A program made the position numbers and the translations under genes. Positions 1 through 7,050 of a stretch of DNA of 7,050 bases are shown here, one piece after another. Origin of the DNA: Gammaproteobacteria bacterium (GTDB taxonomy: Bacteria; Pseudomonadota; Gammaproteobacteria; Chromatiales; Chromatiaceae); NCBI GenBank assembly GCA_024644505.1, contig JAHEHQ010000131.1, positions 1 through 7,050 of the forward strand. Direction: 5' to 3'. Within the stretch, counting starts at the first letter, position 1. Each line of letters begins with the position of its first letter. The notes under the pieces are model-generated. The model ran no database searches and had not been told where the DNA came from. It was given only the letters and a program-made list of their open reading frames with translations.

Positions 1-237
1 TGGTCATCGCAGATGGCGCACGAGGATCAAGCTCATCCTGCGCAAAGTTGCCGGTAATCATCCAGCTGATCACTACCAACCCGCCTATCAGGGCACCCGC
101 TGTGACCAGCGGCCAATTCAGTTTGCCGTCGCAGCCACCATACAGAAACGAAAACGTTGCGCCAGTACACCGAATACGATCCCGACTGCGAGTCCGCCAC
201 CAATCAGCCAGTCATGGATCTCTTCCATGGGTGACAA
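1..237 (-). pseudogene. Broken YeeE/YedE-family (sulfur-compound transporter-like) membrane protein, 5' part, runs off left edge
   Basis: Reading the minus strand from ATG 228 (or TTG 237) gives a short peptide beginning MEEIHDWLIGGG. It has one hydrophobic helix followed by RFCMVAATAN, and a TGA at 120-118 ends it. The glycine-rich first helix followed by an RFC-x-VAA motif resembles the N-terminus of YeeE/YedE proteins, multi-pass inner-membrane proteins linked to thiosulfate or other sulfur-compound uptake. In another frame, from about 148 down to 2, the same strand reads FLYGGCDGKLNWPLVTAG and continues through a second hydrophobic helix (ALIGGLVVISWMITG) to an acidic loop (FAQDELDPRAPSAMT), open to the window edge. 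That looks like a later part of the same family, so the gene seems to have lost its middle and its frame. Family members usually exceed 300 residues. The family call rests on remembered motifs; a sequencing or assembly error is the main alternative to a true pseudogene. Confidence 0.55.
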
Positions 238-246
238 TAATACCTT
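235..246 (-). promoter_or_regulatory. Possible ribosome binding site and TTG start for the YeeE/YedE-like remnant
   Basis: On the minus strand AAGG (forward 243-246) is followed after 5 nt by TTG (237-235), in frame with the ATG at 228. The ATG itself has no Shine-Dalgarno sequence at a normal distance, because AAGG is 14 nt away. The TTG start would add only three residues (MSP) before MEEIHDW. A further in-frame ATG at 264 has no clear ribosome binding site. The site decides the start only if the gene is still translated. Confidence 0.3.
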
Positions 247-250
247 ATCG

Positions 251-266
251 TGATGGCGAACCATCA
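251..266. repeat. Perfect inverted repeat, 6-bp arms with a 4-nt loop, in the divergent intergenic region
   Basis: TGATGG (251-256) and CCATCA (261-266) are exact reverse complements around CGAA, which reads TTCG on the minus strand. The element lies between the minus-strand remnant and recC. It could form a small RNA hairpin in either leader or serve as a dyad operator. No T-run follows on either strand, so it does not look like an intrinsic terminator. A 6-bp dyad can occur by chance, and no function is shown. Confidence 0.4.
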
Positions 267-335
267 GATGCAGCCCGTTTCCCGAGATCAACTTTACCCA
301 TGCTGTACCAACTGCCCTTCAAGCCCCGTTGCTGC

Positions 336-339
336 AGGA
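336..339 (+). promoter_or_regulatory. Weak ribosome binding site for recC (AGGA)
   Basis: AGGA lies 4 nt before ATG 344, which is closer than the usual 5-9 nt. Nothing better is seen upstream. An in-frame TTG at 329 is the only alternative start. I prefer ATG 344 because its product begins MLKLYQSNR, collinear with E. coli RecC MLRVYHSNR, whereas TTG would add five unmatched residues. Poor initiation would fit the low cellular abundance known for RecBCD. Confidence 0.45.
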
Positions 340-343
340 TTCC

Positions 344-3300
344 ATGCTGAAGCTCTATCAGAGTAACCGGGTCGAGTACCTGGTGGATCTGCTGGCCGAT
401 GTCATATCCCGGCCGCTGCAGGATCCTTTCTCACCCGAGACCATTGTGGTTCAGCATCCGGCGATGGGCCGCTGGCTGTCTCTGCGACTGGCTGATCGGC
501 TGGGTGTCTGCGCCAACACCCGGTTTCCCCTGCCGGCCGGATTCGTGTGGTCGATGTTCCGGCTGCTCATCGGAGATGTCCCGGAGCAAAATCGATTCGC
601 TCCGGCGGTTATGCAATGGCGCATCTTCGAGCTCCTGGATGAGCTGAGAACCGAGAAGGCCTTTGCGCCGGTCGGTGCCTATCTCCGGTCGGTCGACCTG
701 GTCGGAAGGTATGAGCTCGCGGGGAGGATCGCGGACTGCTTCGACCGCTATCTGGTGTACAGGCCGGACTGGATTCAGCGATGGGAGAAAGGGCAGCCCG
801 CCGTGGAGGGAGATGCCTGGCAGGCCGAACTGTGGCGCAGGCTTGTTCATTCCCTCGGTAGTGATCACTGGGCGCGGCTCATGGGACGATTCATCGATAC
901 GCATGGGCGGCCGCCGGAGAAACTGCCGGATCGGATGCTTCTGTTCGGTATATCCACCCTGTCGGCGGGTTTTCTGGAGACCCTGAACCGGTTGTCCGGG
1001 TGGACGGATATCCACCTGTTTCTTTTCAACCCCTGTGAGCTGCACTGGACCGATATTGTCAGTGCCGATCAGAAATATGCCCGGGAAAAGGAAGACGAGG
1101 CACTGTATCTGGATGTGGGCAATCCCCTGCTTGCCTCCATGGGGAGGCAGGGCCGGGACTTTTTCGCCTCTGTCTTGAATTATGATCCGGGCTCCGCCGA
1201 TTTTTTCAGCCCACCGGAATTCGACAGCCTGCTTCACCGGCTGCAGGGTGACATCCTGCAGTTGCGCGACGGCACCGCCGGGAATCCCCGGCAGATTTCC
1301 GATCAGGATCGCTCCATCCTGATCAACAGCTGCCACGGACCCATGCGGGAGGTGGAGGTCCTTCACGATCAGCTCCTGGACCTGCTGCAACAACATCCGG
1401 ATCTTCAGCCGGAGCAAATCCTGGTGATGACGCCGGACATGGATCTCTATGCCCCCTACATAGAGGCCGTTTTTGGCGATGCACCGGAAAAAACGGCCTT
1501 GCCCTTCGATATGGCGGACCGCGGGACAGTCGCGGGGAATGCCATCGTCGGTGGTTTTACCGCGCTGCTTAACCTGTCGGCGAGCCGGTATGAGGTCAAT
1601 GACATGCTTGCCCTGTTGGAGCTGCCCTTCGTACGTCGGCGTTTCGGACTGCAGGATGCGGACCTGGTCCCGATCATCCAATGGCTCAGGGAGACCCGCG
1701 TGCGCTGGGGCAGGGATGCAGGCACCCGAAGCAGTCTGGGCCTGCCCCCCACCGATCAGAACAGCTGGCAGGCGGGTCTGGACAGGCTGCTGCTGGGCTA
1801 TGCGATGCAGCCGGATGATGACACCCTGTTCCAGGGCATGCTGCCGTGCGACGAGGTGGAGGGTGCCCTGGCACCGGTGCTGGGAGGTCTCGTATCCTTC
1901 TGTGGCGCTGCATTCGACCTGCAGGAACAGCTTGCCGGCGATCACCCGATTGAAGCATGGTGCCGGAGACTGCTGGCCGTCATGGAGCGATTCTTCGAAC
2001 CCACGGAAGCAGAGGAGCCCCAGCTGCAGCAGTTGCGCGACGCCGTGGGCTCAATGGCCGAGCTCGCCGCGCTGGCCGGGTTCTCCCAACCCCTTCCCCT
2101 GGATCTGGTCCAGGCACAATTGAACAGCCGGGTCTCCTCAATGGGAACAGGCGGCGTGTTTCTTGCCGGAGGCATTAACTTCTGCGCCCTGTCACCCATG
2201 CGCAGTCTGCCTTTTGAGGTGATCTGCATGATCGGGCTCAACGACGGCAGGTTTCCCCGGGATCGCCGTAGCCCGGGCTTTGATCTGATGGCCGGTCAGA
2301 CCCGCGCCGGAGACCGGTCGGCCAGGGCCGATGACCGCTATCTGTTTCTGGAGACCCTGCTTTCCGCAAGGCGTTGCCTCTATATCAGCTACATCGGGCA
2401 GGACCAGGGGGACAACAGCGTACTGCCACCGTCCGTGATGGTCAGCGAACTGCTCGATTACCTTGATCAGTCCTATCACTTCGATTCCGGAAAGCGCATC
2501 GCAGCGCGGCTGCCTCAGCGGCACCCGCTGCAGGGCTTCAATCCCGGGTATTTCAGCGGGTCGGGTGAGCTGTTCAGTTATTCCACCGTCGCCCGAAACG
2601 CGGCTGTCGCGGCCCTGGGGCCGAAGGCGCAGGCAGTGGATCTGGTGCCCCGGCTCTTGTCCGAACCGGGTCAGGAATGGCGGCATATCGGCCTGGAGCA
2701 ACTGGTGGAATTTTATGCCAATCCCACCCGTTTTCTGTTGCGCAGGCGTCTGGGAGTTCTTCTGGAGCGGGAGGCGGGCCCGCTGGAAGCCCGGGATCCG
2801 TTCGATCTTCATAGGTTCGAAGCATCGGATGTCTGCATGCGTCTGATACAGGGTGAGTTGAGCGGTGTCTCAGAAACGGAGCTTTATCGGAAAGAGCGGG
2901 CACGGGGCGGCCTGCCCCACGGCGCCATGGGGGAACAGCTGTTCGGGGAGATAAGGCGGCGGGCAGATCGGTTCGCAGGCATCATCCGTACCGAAGGCCT
3001 GAAGCCCGGGGAAGCGACAACGGACCTGGATTTTACATGCAACGGTTTCAGGCTGAAGGGCAGGATTGAGGGTGTAGGTCCCACGGGTATTACCGGCTTC
3101 GGTCCGGGGCGGCTCCCGGTCTCCCGCCTGTTGGGGGTCTGGATCAGGCACCTGGCCGTAAATGTTGCAGAAGGACAGGGGGCTGCCCGGGAGACACGCT
3201 GGCTGGATGAGGATGGGGTGATCCGTTTGCCGCCCCTGGACAACGCAGCGGAGCTGCTTCGGGGGTTGCTGCATCTTTATTGGGAGGGTCTGGCGAGCCC

Positions 3301-3541
3301 GCTGCGGCTTTTCCCGCGCAGTTCCCTGGAGTATCAGAAACGACTGCAGGAGAGCCAGACGCCCGACAAGGCCCTGGCATCGGCATGGAGGGTCTGGGCC
3401 GGTGAGTTTCAGTTTCGCAGCGAGTTTCAGGACCCCTATTACCAGCTCGCCTTTCCCGGAGGCGATGTATTGGACGAGGTCTTCGAACAGGTGAGCACGG
3501 CGGTCTTCGGGCCCCTGCTCGAGGTTATGGAGCGGACCTGA
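344..3541 (+). CDS. recC: RecBCD enzyme subunit RecC (exodeoxyribonuclease V gamma chain)
   Basis: RecC is the non-catalytic scaffold of RecBCD in the cytoplasm. It splits the incoming duplex, feeds the 3' strand to RecB's nuclease, and reads Chi in that strand. The protein has 1065 residues (E. coli RecC is 1122) and is collinear with the E. coli sequence as I remember it. Matching blocks are the N-terminus MLKLYQSNR; FPLPAGFVW (61-69); DRYLVYRPDW (134-143); REVEVLHDQLLDLL (about 335-348); PMRSLPFEVICMIGLNDG (618-635), followed by GFDLM and DDRYLFLETLLSAR; and LEQLVEFYANPTRFLLRRRL in the C-terminal, catalytically dead nuclease-like domain. No Walker A motif is present, as expected for this inactive helicase fold. 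Several residues aligned with the E. coli Chi-recognition channel differ (P39, R43, C132). The gene is followed one base later by recB, so the two are probably co-transcribed. No frameshift or internal stop was seen. The main uncertainty is the exact start. Confidence 0.97.
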   Translation: MLKLYQSNRVEYLVDLLADVISRPLQDPFSPETIVVQHPAMGRWLSLRLADRLGVCANTRFPLPAGFVWSMFRLLIGDVPEQNRFAPAVMQWRIFELLDELRTEKAFAPVGAYLRSVDLVGRYELAGRIADCFDRYLVYRPDWIQRWEKGQPAVEGDAWQAELWRRLVHSLGSDHWARLMGRFIDTHGRPPEKLPDRMLLFGISTLSAGFLETLNRLSGWTDIHLFLFNPCELHWTDIVSADQKYAREKEDEALYLDVGNPLLASMGRQGRDFFASVLNYDPGSADFFSPPEFDSLLHRLQGDILQLRDGTAGNPRQISDQDRSILINSCHGPMREVEVLHDQLLDLLQQHPDLQPEQILVMTPDMDLYAPYIEAVFGDAPEKTALPFDMADRGTVAGNAIVGGFTALLNLSASRYEVNDMLALLELPFVRRRFGLQDADLVPIIQWLRETRVRWGRDAGTRSSLGLPPTDQNSWQAGLDRLLLGYAMQPDDDTLFQGMLPCDEVEGALAPVLGGLVSFCGAAFDLQEQLAGDHPIEAWCRRLLAVMERFFEPTEAEEPQLQQLRDAVGSMAELAALAGFSQPLPLDLVQAQLNSRVSSMGTGGVFLAGGINFCALSPMRSLPFEVICMIGLNDGRFPRDRRSPGFDLMAGQTRAGDRSARADDRYLFLETLLSARRCLYISYIGQDQGDNSVLPPSVMVSELLDYLDQSYHFDSGKRIAARLPQRHPLQGFNPGYFSGSGELFSYSTVARNAAVAALGPKAQAVDLVPRLLSEPGQEWRHIGLEQLVEFYANPTRFLLRRRLGVLLEREAGPLEARDPFDLHRFEASDVCMRLIQGELSGVSETELYRKERARGGLPHGAMGEQLFGEIRRRADRFAGIIRTEGLKPGEATTDLDFTCNGFRLKGRIEGVGPTGITGFGPGRLPVSRLLGVWIRHLAVNVAEGQGAARETRWLDEDGVIRLPPLDNAAELLRGLLHLYWEGLASPLRLFPRSSLEYQKRLQESQTPDKALASAWRVWAGEFQFRSEFQDPYYQLAFPGGDVLDEVFEQVSTAVFGPLLEVMERT

Positions 3542-3545
3542 GATG
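3529..3545 (+). promoter_or_regulatory. recC-recB junction: GGAG ribosome binding site inside recC and translational coupling
   Basis: GGAG (3529-3532), within the last recC codons, lies 10 nt before ATG 3543. The recC stop TGA (3539-3541) and the recB ATG are separated by a single G. There is no room for a separate promoter or terminator, so ribosomes finishing recC probably reinitiate on recB, which would help keep the two subunits in equal amounts. The coupling is inferred from spacing only. Confidence 0.65.
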
Positions 3546-6500
3546 GAACCCCTGGATCTCTTGCACGCCCCGCTTCAGGATCTGAACCTGATCGAGGCCA
3601 GTGCGGGTACCGGAAAGACCTTTACCATCACGGGTCTTTTCATACGCCTGGTCGTGGAAAAGGGCCTGCCGGTGGAGCAGATCCTGGTCGTCACCTACAC
3701 CAGGGCGGCCACGGCGGAACTGCGGGATCGCATCCGCAGACGCCTGGTCGAGGTGCTCTCGGCCATGGAGGGCGGCGCGGATGACGATCCCCTGGCCCAG
3801 GGGCTGCTGCAGCGCTGCGATGACCGGGTCCTGGCGGTGCGGCGGTTGACCCTTGCCATACTCGGGTTTGACCGGGCGGCTGTTTTCACCATCCATGGAT
3901 TCTGCCAGCGGGTGCTGGCGGACGGCGCCTTCGAAAGCGGCATGCCGTTCGATACCGAGATGGTGACCGACCAGGGGGAACTGCTGCAGCAGGTCGTGGA
4001 TGATTTCTGGCGTCTGCATATTCAGGATTCATCCCCCGGTCTTGCCGGATATCTGGCCGATGCAGGCATAACCCCGGATCTGCTTGCACAGCGGCTGGCC
4101 GGCAAACTGGGCAAGCCCTATCTGCAGGTTCGCGCCTGCGCGGAGCCGGAAGAGCTGGAAGCGCTGGAGGCGGCCTGCGGGGCGTGCTACCTGGAGGTGC
4201 GTCGGCTGTGGGAGGAGAGCGCCCCGCAGGTTGGGGATTTGTTGCTGCAGCACCCGGGGCTCAACAGGAACAGATACCGCCCTGCATCCGTTGCCGGCTG
4301 GCTGCAGCGGATGGATCAGCTTCTCGCAGACCCGCCGGGGGACTGGTTCGATGAATTCCGCAAGTTCACCCCCACCGCCCTGGAACAAGCCCTGAAGAAA
4401 CAGGCAGTGGCTCCGGAGCACCCCTTCTTCCGGGCCTGCGAGCGGCTGCTGACCCTGCATACCCAACGGGAGGAAGCGTACCGGCAATCTGCGGTATCCC
4501 TGCAGGAAAGGCTCCTGCAGTATGCCGAAAGCGAGCTGCGGAAACGCAAGGCAAGGCTGCGGCTCCAGTACTACGACGATCTGCTGCTGAATCTCCAGGA
4601 TGCATTGACGGGTGAGCGGGGCGGTGCGCTGGCACAGGCCATCCGCAGTCAGTATGCGGCCGCCCTGATAGACGAGTTTCAGGATACGGACCCCATACAG
4701 TACAGTATCTTCCGGCGCATCTACGGAGACACCGGGCTTCCGGTGTTTCTCGTGGGCGATCCGAAGCAGGCCATCTACAGTTTTCGCGGCGCGGATATCT
4801 TCTCCTACCTGAGGGCCCGGAAAGAGGCCGCCGCGGGTTTCAACCTGGATACCAACTGGCGCTCGACACCGGAACTTCTGGCAGGGATAAATGCACTGTT
4901 CGAGGTCGGCCACAACAGTTTCTTCTTTCCCCAGATCCCCTATCTGCCCACATCGGCGTCTGACCGGTCCCACCCTGATTTTGAGGAGGTGTCCGGGGCG
5001 TCCGGCGCGATGCGTATCCGCTTTCTCGGGGGCGGTCTGAACAAGGAACAGGCTCAGGACCAGGCGGTTGCCTCCGCGGCCGCAGAGATTGCCAGGCTGC
5101 TGCAGCCCGGGCAGGCCAGGATCGGGGACAGGCCCCTCGCCGGCGGCGATATCGCAGTGTTGGTGCGAACCCACCGCCAGGGCACGCACATCAAAGAGGC
5201 ACTGCTGGCGTTGGGTATCCACGGTGTACAGCATTCCCAGCTGAGCGTGTTCCAAACCCGGGAGGCGGTGGAGTTGGAAAGGTTGTTGTCGGCGGTGGCC
5301 GAGCCTTCCCGTGAATCCCTGGTGCGGGCGGCATCGACCACCAGCCTGATGGGTCTGGACGGCAGCGATCTGGAGGCCCTGTCGAGCGACGAAGAACGGC
5401 TGGGAGGGCTGCTGGAGGCGTACCGGCACTATCACGGGGTCTGGCGGGACACCGGTTTCATGGGCATGTTCAGGAGGCTCATGGACCGGGAGTCCGTGGC
5501 CGCCCGGCTGCTGGCCTATCCCGACGGGGAAAGACGGCTGACCAATCTCCTGCATCTGGGTGAAATCCTGCACCGCCGGGAAAGGGAAGGCAGGCCCGGG
5601 ATGGAGGGCCTGATCAAGTGGCTGTCCCGGCATCGCCTCGGCACTGCGCCTGAGCAGGAGGAGTTCCAGCTGCGCCTTGAGAGCGACCGGGAACTGGTGC
5701 AGATTGTCACCATTCACAAGAGCAAGGGACTGCAGTACCCGGTGGTTTTCTGTCCCTTCGCCTGGGATGCCGGGGTGAGGAAGGTGCCGGCGGGGACGCC
5801 CTACAGTTTTCATGACCCGGAGCAGGGATTCAAACCGGTCCTGGAACTGGGCTCCGAGCGTTGGGAAGAGGACCAGGTCTATCTACGGCGAGAGGAGATG
5901 GCGGAGAACCTCAGGCTGCTCTACGTGGCTGTTACCCGGGCCCAATACCGCTGTTATCTCTATTGGGGCAACGTCAAAGGCGCCGGCCGGTCGGCACTGG
6001 CCTGGCTGCTGCATCCACCGTCCGATCCGGAAGCCGGGGATGCCCTGGAGAGACTGGAACCGGCGTTCAGGAAGCTGGGAGAGCAGGATCTGTTGACGCG
6101 TGTCGGACAGCTTGCCGAAGCGGCGGCCGGCGGTATCCGGGTGGAGATATGCACCGAGGCGGAACTGCCCGACAATCAGCACCGGCCCCCCGGTCGGGAA
6201 CCGATCCCCCCGGAGGCACTCCAGGCCAGGGTATGGGACCGGAGCCTGACCCGCACCCATCGGGTGACCAGTTTTTCCGCCCTGACCAGTCACAGGACCG
6301 CTGCCGAGATGCCGGACCACGATGCGGCATCGGAGTCCGAAGGGCAGACCTTTGATCCCGATCTGCAGAATATCGCCGGGTTTCCCAGGGGTACCCGGGC
6401 GGGGAGCTGCCTGCACGGGATTTTCGAACGCCTGGATTTTACGGGCGCGGACCCTGAAACCCTTTACCGCCTGGTTCGCGAACAGCTCGTCGGTCACGGG

Positions 6501-7050
6501 ATCGATACCAAATGGTGCGAAGTGGTCAGCGATATGGTCCGGCGGGTGCTGGCCACCGAACTGGAAGCACAAAGCGGCATCAGGCTGAACACCGTGTCGG
6601 CCCGCAAGCGGCTTGTGGAACTGGGTTTCTACTACCCGCTGGCATCCGTGAGCGCCGAGGGCCTGTCGCGGCGGCTGCTGGCCCACGGATTCGGGTCCGG
6701 CAGCAGGGTGGGGGAGGCCGTTCGCCGACTCTCCTTTTCCAGGATTCGGGGATACATGCGGGGGTTCATCGACCTGATCTTCGAAACCGGCGGGCGTTTC
6801 TATATTCTCGACTACAAGTCCAACTGGCTCGGCGGGCGGGCAGAGGATTACGAAGGGGAGCATATGGACCGGGCGATGGCCCGGGAAGGCTATTTCCTGC
6901 AGTACCTGCTCTATACGCTGGCGCTGCACCGTTATCTGAGGCACAGACTGCCCGACTACGATTATGACCGGCACTTCGGTGCCGTGTTCTATCTCTTCCT
7001 GCGCGGGATGGATCCCGTTTCGGGCGCCCGGCGGGGGGTGTACCGCGACA
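3543..7050 (+). CDS. recB: RecBCD enzyme subunit RecB (exodeoxyribonuclease V beta chain), 3' end cut by window
   Basis: RecB is the 3'-5' SF1A helicase motor and sole nuclease of RecBCD, and it helps load RecA after Chi. The frame is open from ATG 3543 to the right edge (1169 codons; E. coli RecB is 1180), so roughly the last 20-30 residues are missing. Helicase motifs: Walker A EASAGTGKTFTI with K25; Ia ILVVTYTRAATAEL (47-60); VFTIHGFCQ (114-122); Walker B LIDEFQDTD (375-383); III VGDPKQAIYSFRGAD (404-418); IV TNWRS (437-441); V IVTIHKSKGLQYPVV (721-735); VI LRLLYVAVTRA (790-800) with arginine finger R799. The C-terminal nuclease domain is intact: H958 in GSCLHG, D1077 in RGFIDLI, D1090 and K1092 in LDYKSNW, and Q1120-xxx-Y1124. 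These correspond to E. coli H956, D1067, D1080 and K1082. The N-terminus is about four residues shorter than in E. coli. Both activities should be functional. recD is expected downstream but lies outside the window. Confidence 0.98.
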   Translation, partial: MEPLDLLHAPLQDLNLIEASAGTGKTFTITGLFIRLVVEKGLPVEQILVVTYTRAATAELRDRIRRRLVEVLSAMEGGADDDPLAQGLLQRCDDRVLAVRRLTLAILGFDRAAVFTIHGFCQRVLADGAFESGMPFDTEMVTDQGELLQQVVDDFWRLHIQDSSPGLAGYLADAGITPDLLAQRLAGKLGKPYLQVRACAEPEELEALEAACGACYLEVRRLWEESAPQVGDLLLQHPGLNRNRYRPASVAGWLQRMDQLLADPPGDWFDEFRKFTPTALEQALKKQAVAPEHPFFRACERLLTLHTQREEAYRQSAVSLQERLLQYAESELRKRKARLRLQYYDDLLLNLQDALTGERGGALAQAIRSQYAAALIDEFQDTDPIQYSIFRRIYGDTGLPVFLVGDPKQAIYSFRGADIFSYLRARKEAAAGFNLDTNWRSTPELLAGINALFEVGHNSFFFPQIPYLPTSASDRSHPDFEEVSGASGAMRIRFLGGGLNKEQAQDQAVASAAAEIARLLQPGQARIGDRPLAGGDIAVLVRTHRQGTHIKEALLALGIHGVQHSQLSVFQTREAVELERLLSAVAEPSRESLVRAASTTSLMGLDGSDLEALSSDEERLGGLLEAYRHYHGVWRDTGFMGMFRRLMDRESVAARLLAYPDGERRLTNLLHLGEILHRREREGRPGMEGLIKWLSRHRLGTAPEQEEFQLRLESDRELVQIVTIHKSKGLQYPVVFCPFAWDAGVRKVPAGTPYSFHDPEQGFKPVLELGSERWEEDQVYLRREEMAENLRLLYVAVTRAQYRCYLYWGNVKGAGRSALAWLLHPPSDPEAGDALERLEPAFRKLGEQDLLTRVGQLAEAAAGGIRVEICTEAELPDNQHRPPGREPIPPEALQARVWDRSLTRTHRVTSFSALTSHRTAAEMPDHDAASESEGQTFDPDLQNIAGFPRGTRAGSCLHGIFERLDFTGADPETLYRLVREQLVGHGIDTKWCEVVSDMVRRVLATELEAQSGIRLNTVSARKRLVELGFYYPLASVSAEGLSRRLLAHGFGSGSRVGEAVRRLSFSRIRGYMRGFIDLIFETGGRFYILDYKSNWLGGRAEDYEGEHMDRAMAREGYFLQYLLYTLALHRYLRHRLPDYDYDRHFGAVFYLFLRGMDPVSGARRGVYRD

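Noticed and set aside
237..242. TATTAT on the minus strand resembling a -10 box
   Set aside because: No acceptable -35 lies about 17 nt upstream, and a start from it would leave the AAGG site and TTG codon outside the transcript. Weak single-hexamer evidence.
48..350. Plus-strand frame of 100 codons upstream of recC
   Set aside because: It lies opposite the YeeE/YedE-like remnant, crosses the intergenic region into recC, has no ribosome binding site, and shows no domain.
721..735. Gln at RecB residue 731 (KGLQYP) where E. coli has Glu (KGLEYP) in motif V
   Set aside because: Gln at this position occurs, as far as I recall, in other RecB proteins. All catalytic residues are present, so it is not a sign of an inactive enzyme.
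431..1945. Antisense open frame of 504 codons opposite recC
   Set aside because: It lies entirely opposite conserved recC blocks, and its composition shows no recognisable protein motif.
5338..5345. E. coli-type Chi octamer GCTGGTGG on the minus strand inside recB
   Set aside because: It is the only copy I found in the window on either strand. With this GC content about 0.5 copies are expected by chance, so it says nothing about Chi use here.
4029..5813. Long antisense open frame of 594 codons opposite recB
   Set aside because: The sense strand carries ordered RecB motifs II, III, IV and V over this stretch. The antisense product is rich in P, G, Q and R with no recognisable motif, as expected opposite GC-rich codons.
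416..6905. CTGCAG occurs about twenty times by eye, far above random expectation
   Set aside because: Most copies are in-frame Leu-Gln (CTG CAG) codon pairs or leucine/glutamine-rich helices in recC and recB, so codon preference explains them. They show no regular spacing.

Overview
This is an ordinary chromosomal stretch from a GC-rich (about 60% by eye) gammaproteobacterium. Two large co-directional genes, recC (complete, 1065 aa) and recB (at least 1169 codons, cut by the right edge), fill positions 344-7050. They encode two of the three subunits of the RecBCD helicase-nuclease, which processes double-strand breaks and degrades foreign linear DNA. RecB keeps every helicase motif and every nuclease catalytic residue I looked for. 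RecC aligns along its length with the E. coli protein, recalled from memory. The close match in both genes, together with a YeeE/YedE-type sulfur-transporter remnant next door, fits a gammaproteobacterium such as a Chromatiales-like sulfur bacterium. That placement is inference, not demonstrated.

Layout. Positions 1-237 (minus strand) hold a broken 5' part of a YeeE/YedE-family membrane protein. Its N-terminal segment and a later segment lie in different reading frames, joined at a short sequence that fits both, and the remnant runs off the left edge. Positions 238-343 are a short divergent intergenic region with a perfect 6-bp inverted repeat around a 4-nt loop. recC starts at ATG 344 and ends at TGA 3541. 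recB starts one base later at ATG 3543, so the two are almost certainly one operon with translational coupling. No ptrA-like protease gene separates them, unlike E. coli. recD would be expected just beyond the right edge but cannot be seen.

How the genes work together. RecB is the 3'-5' motor plus the only nuclease. RecC is a catalytically dead helicase/nuclease fold that splits the duplex and scans the 3' strand for Chi. RecD is the 5'-3' motor.

I found no new system, RNA gene, CRISPR array, insertion sequence or phage gene. The points most worth a second look are substitutions in RecC at positions that line the E. coli Chi-recognition channel, which could mean a different Chi sequence, and the apparent deletion junction in the YeeE/YedE remnant.
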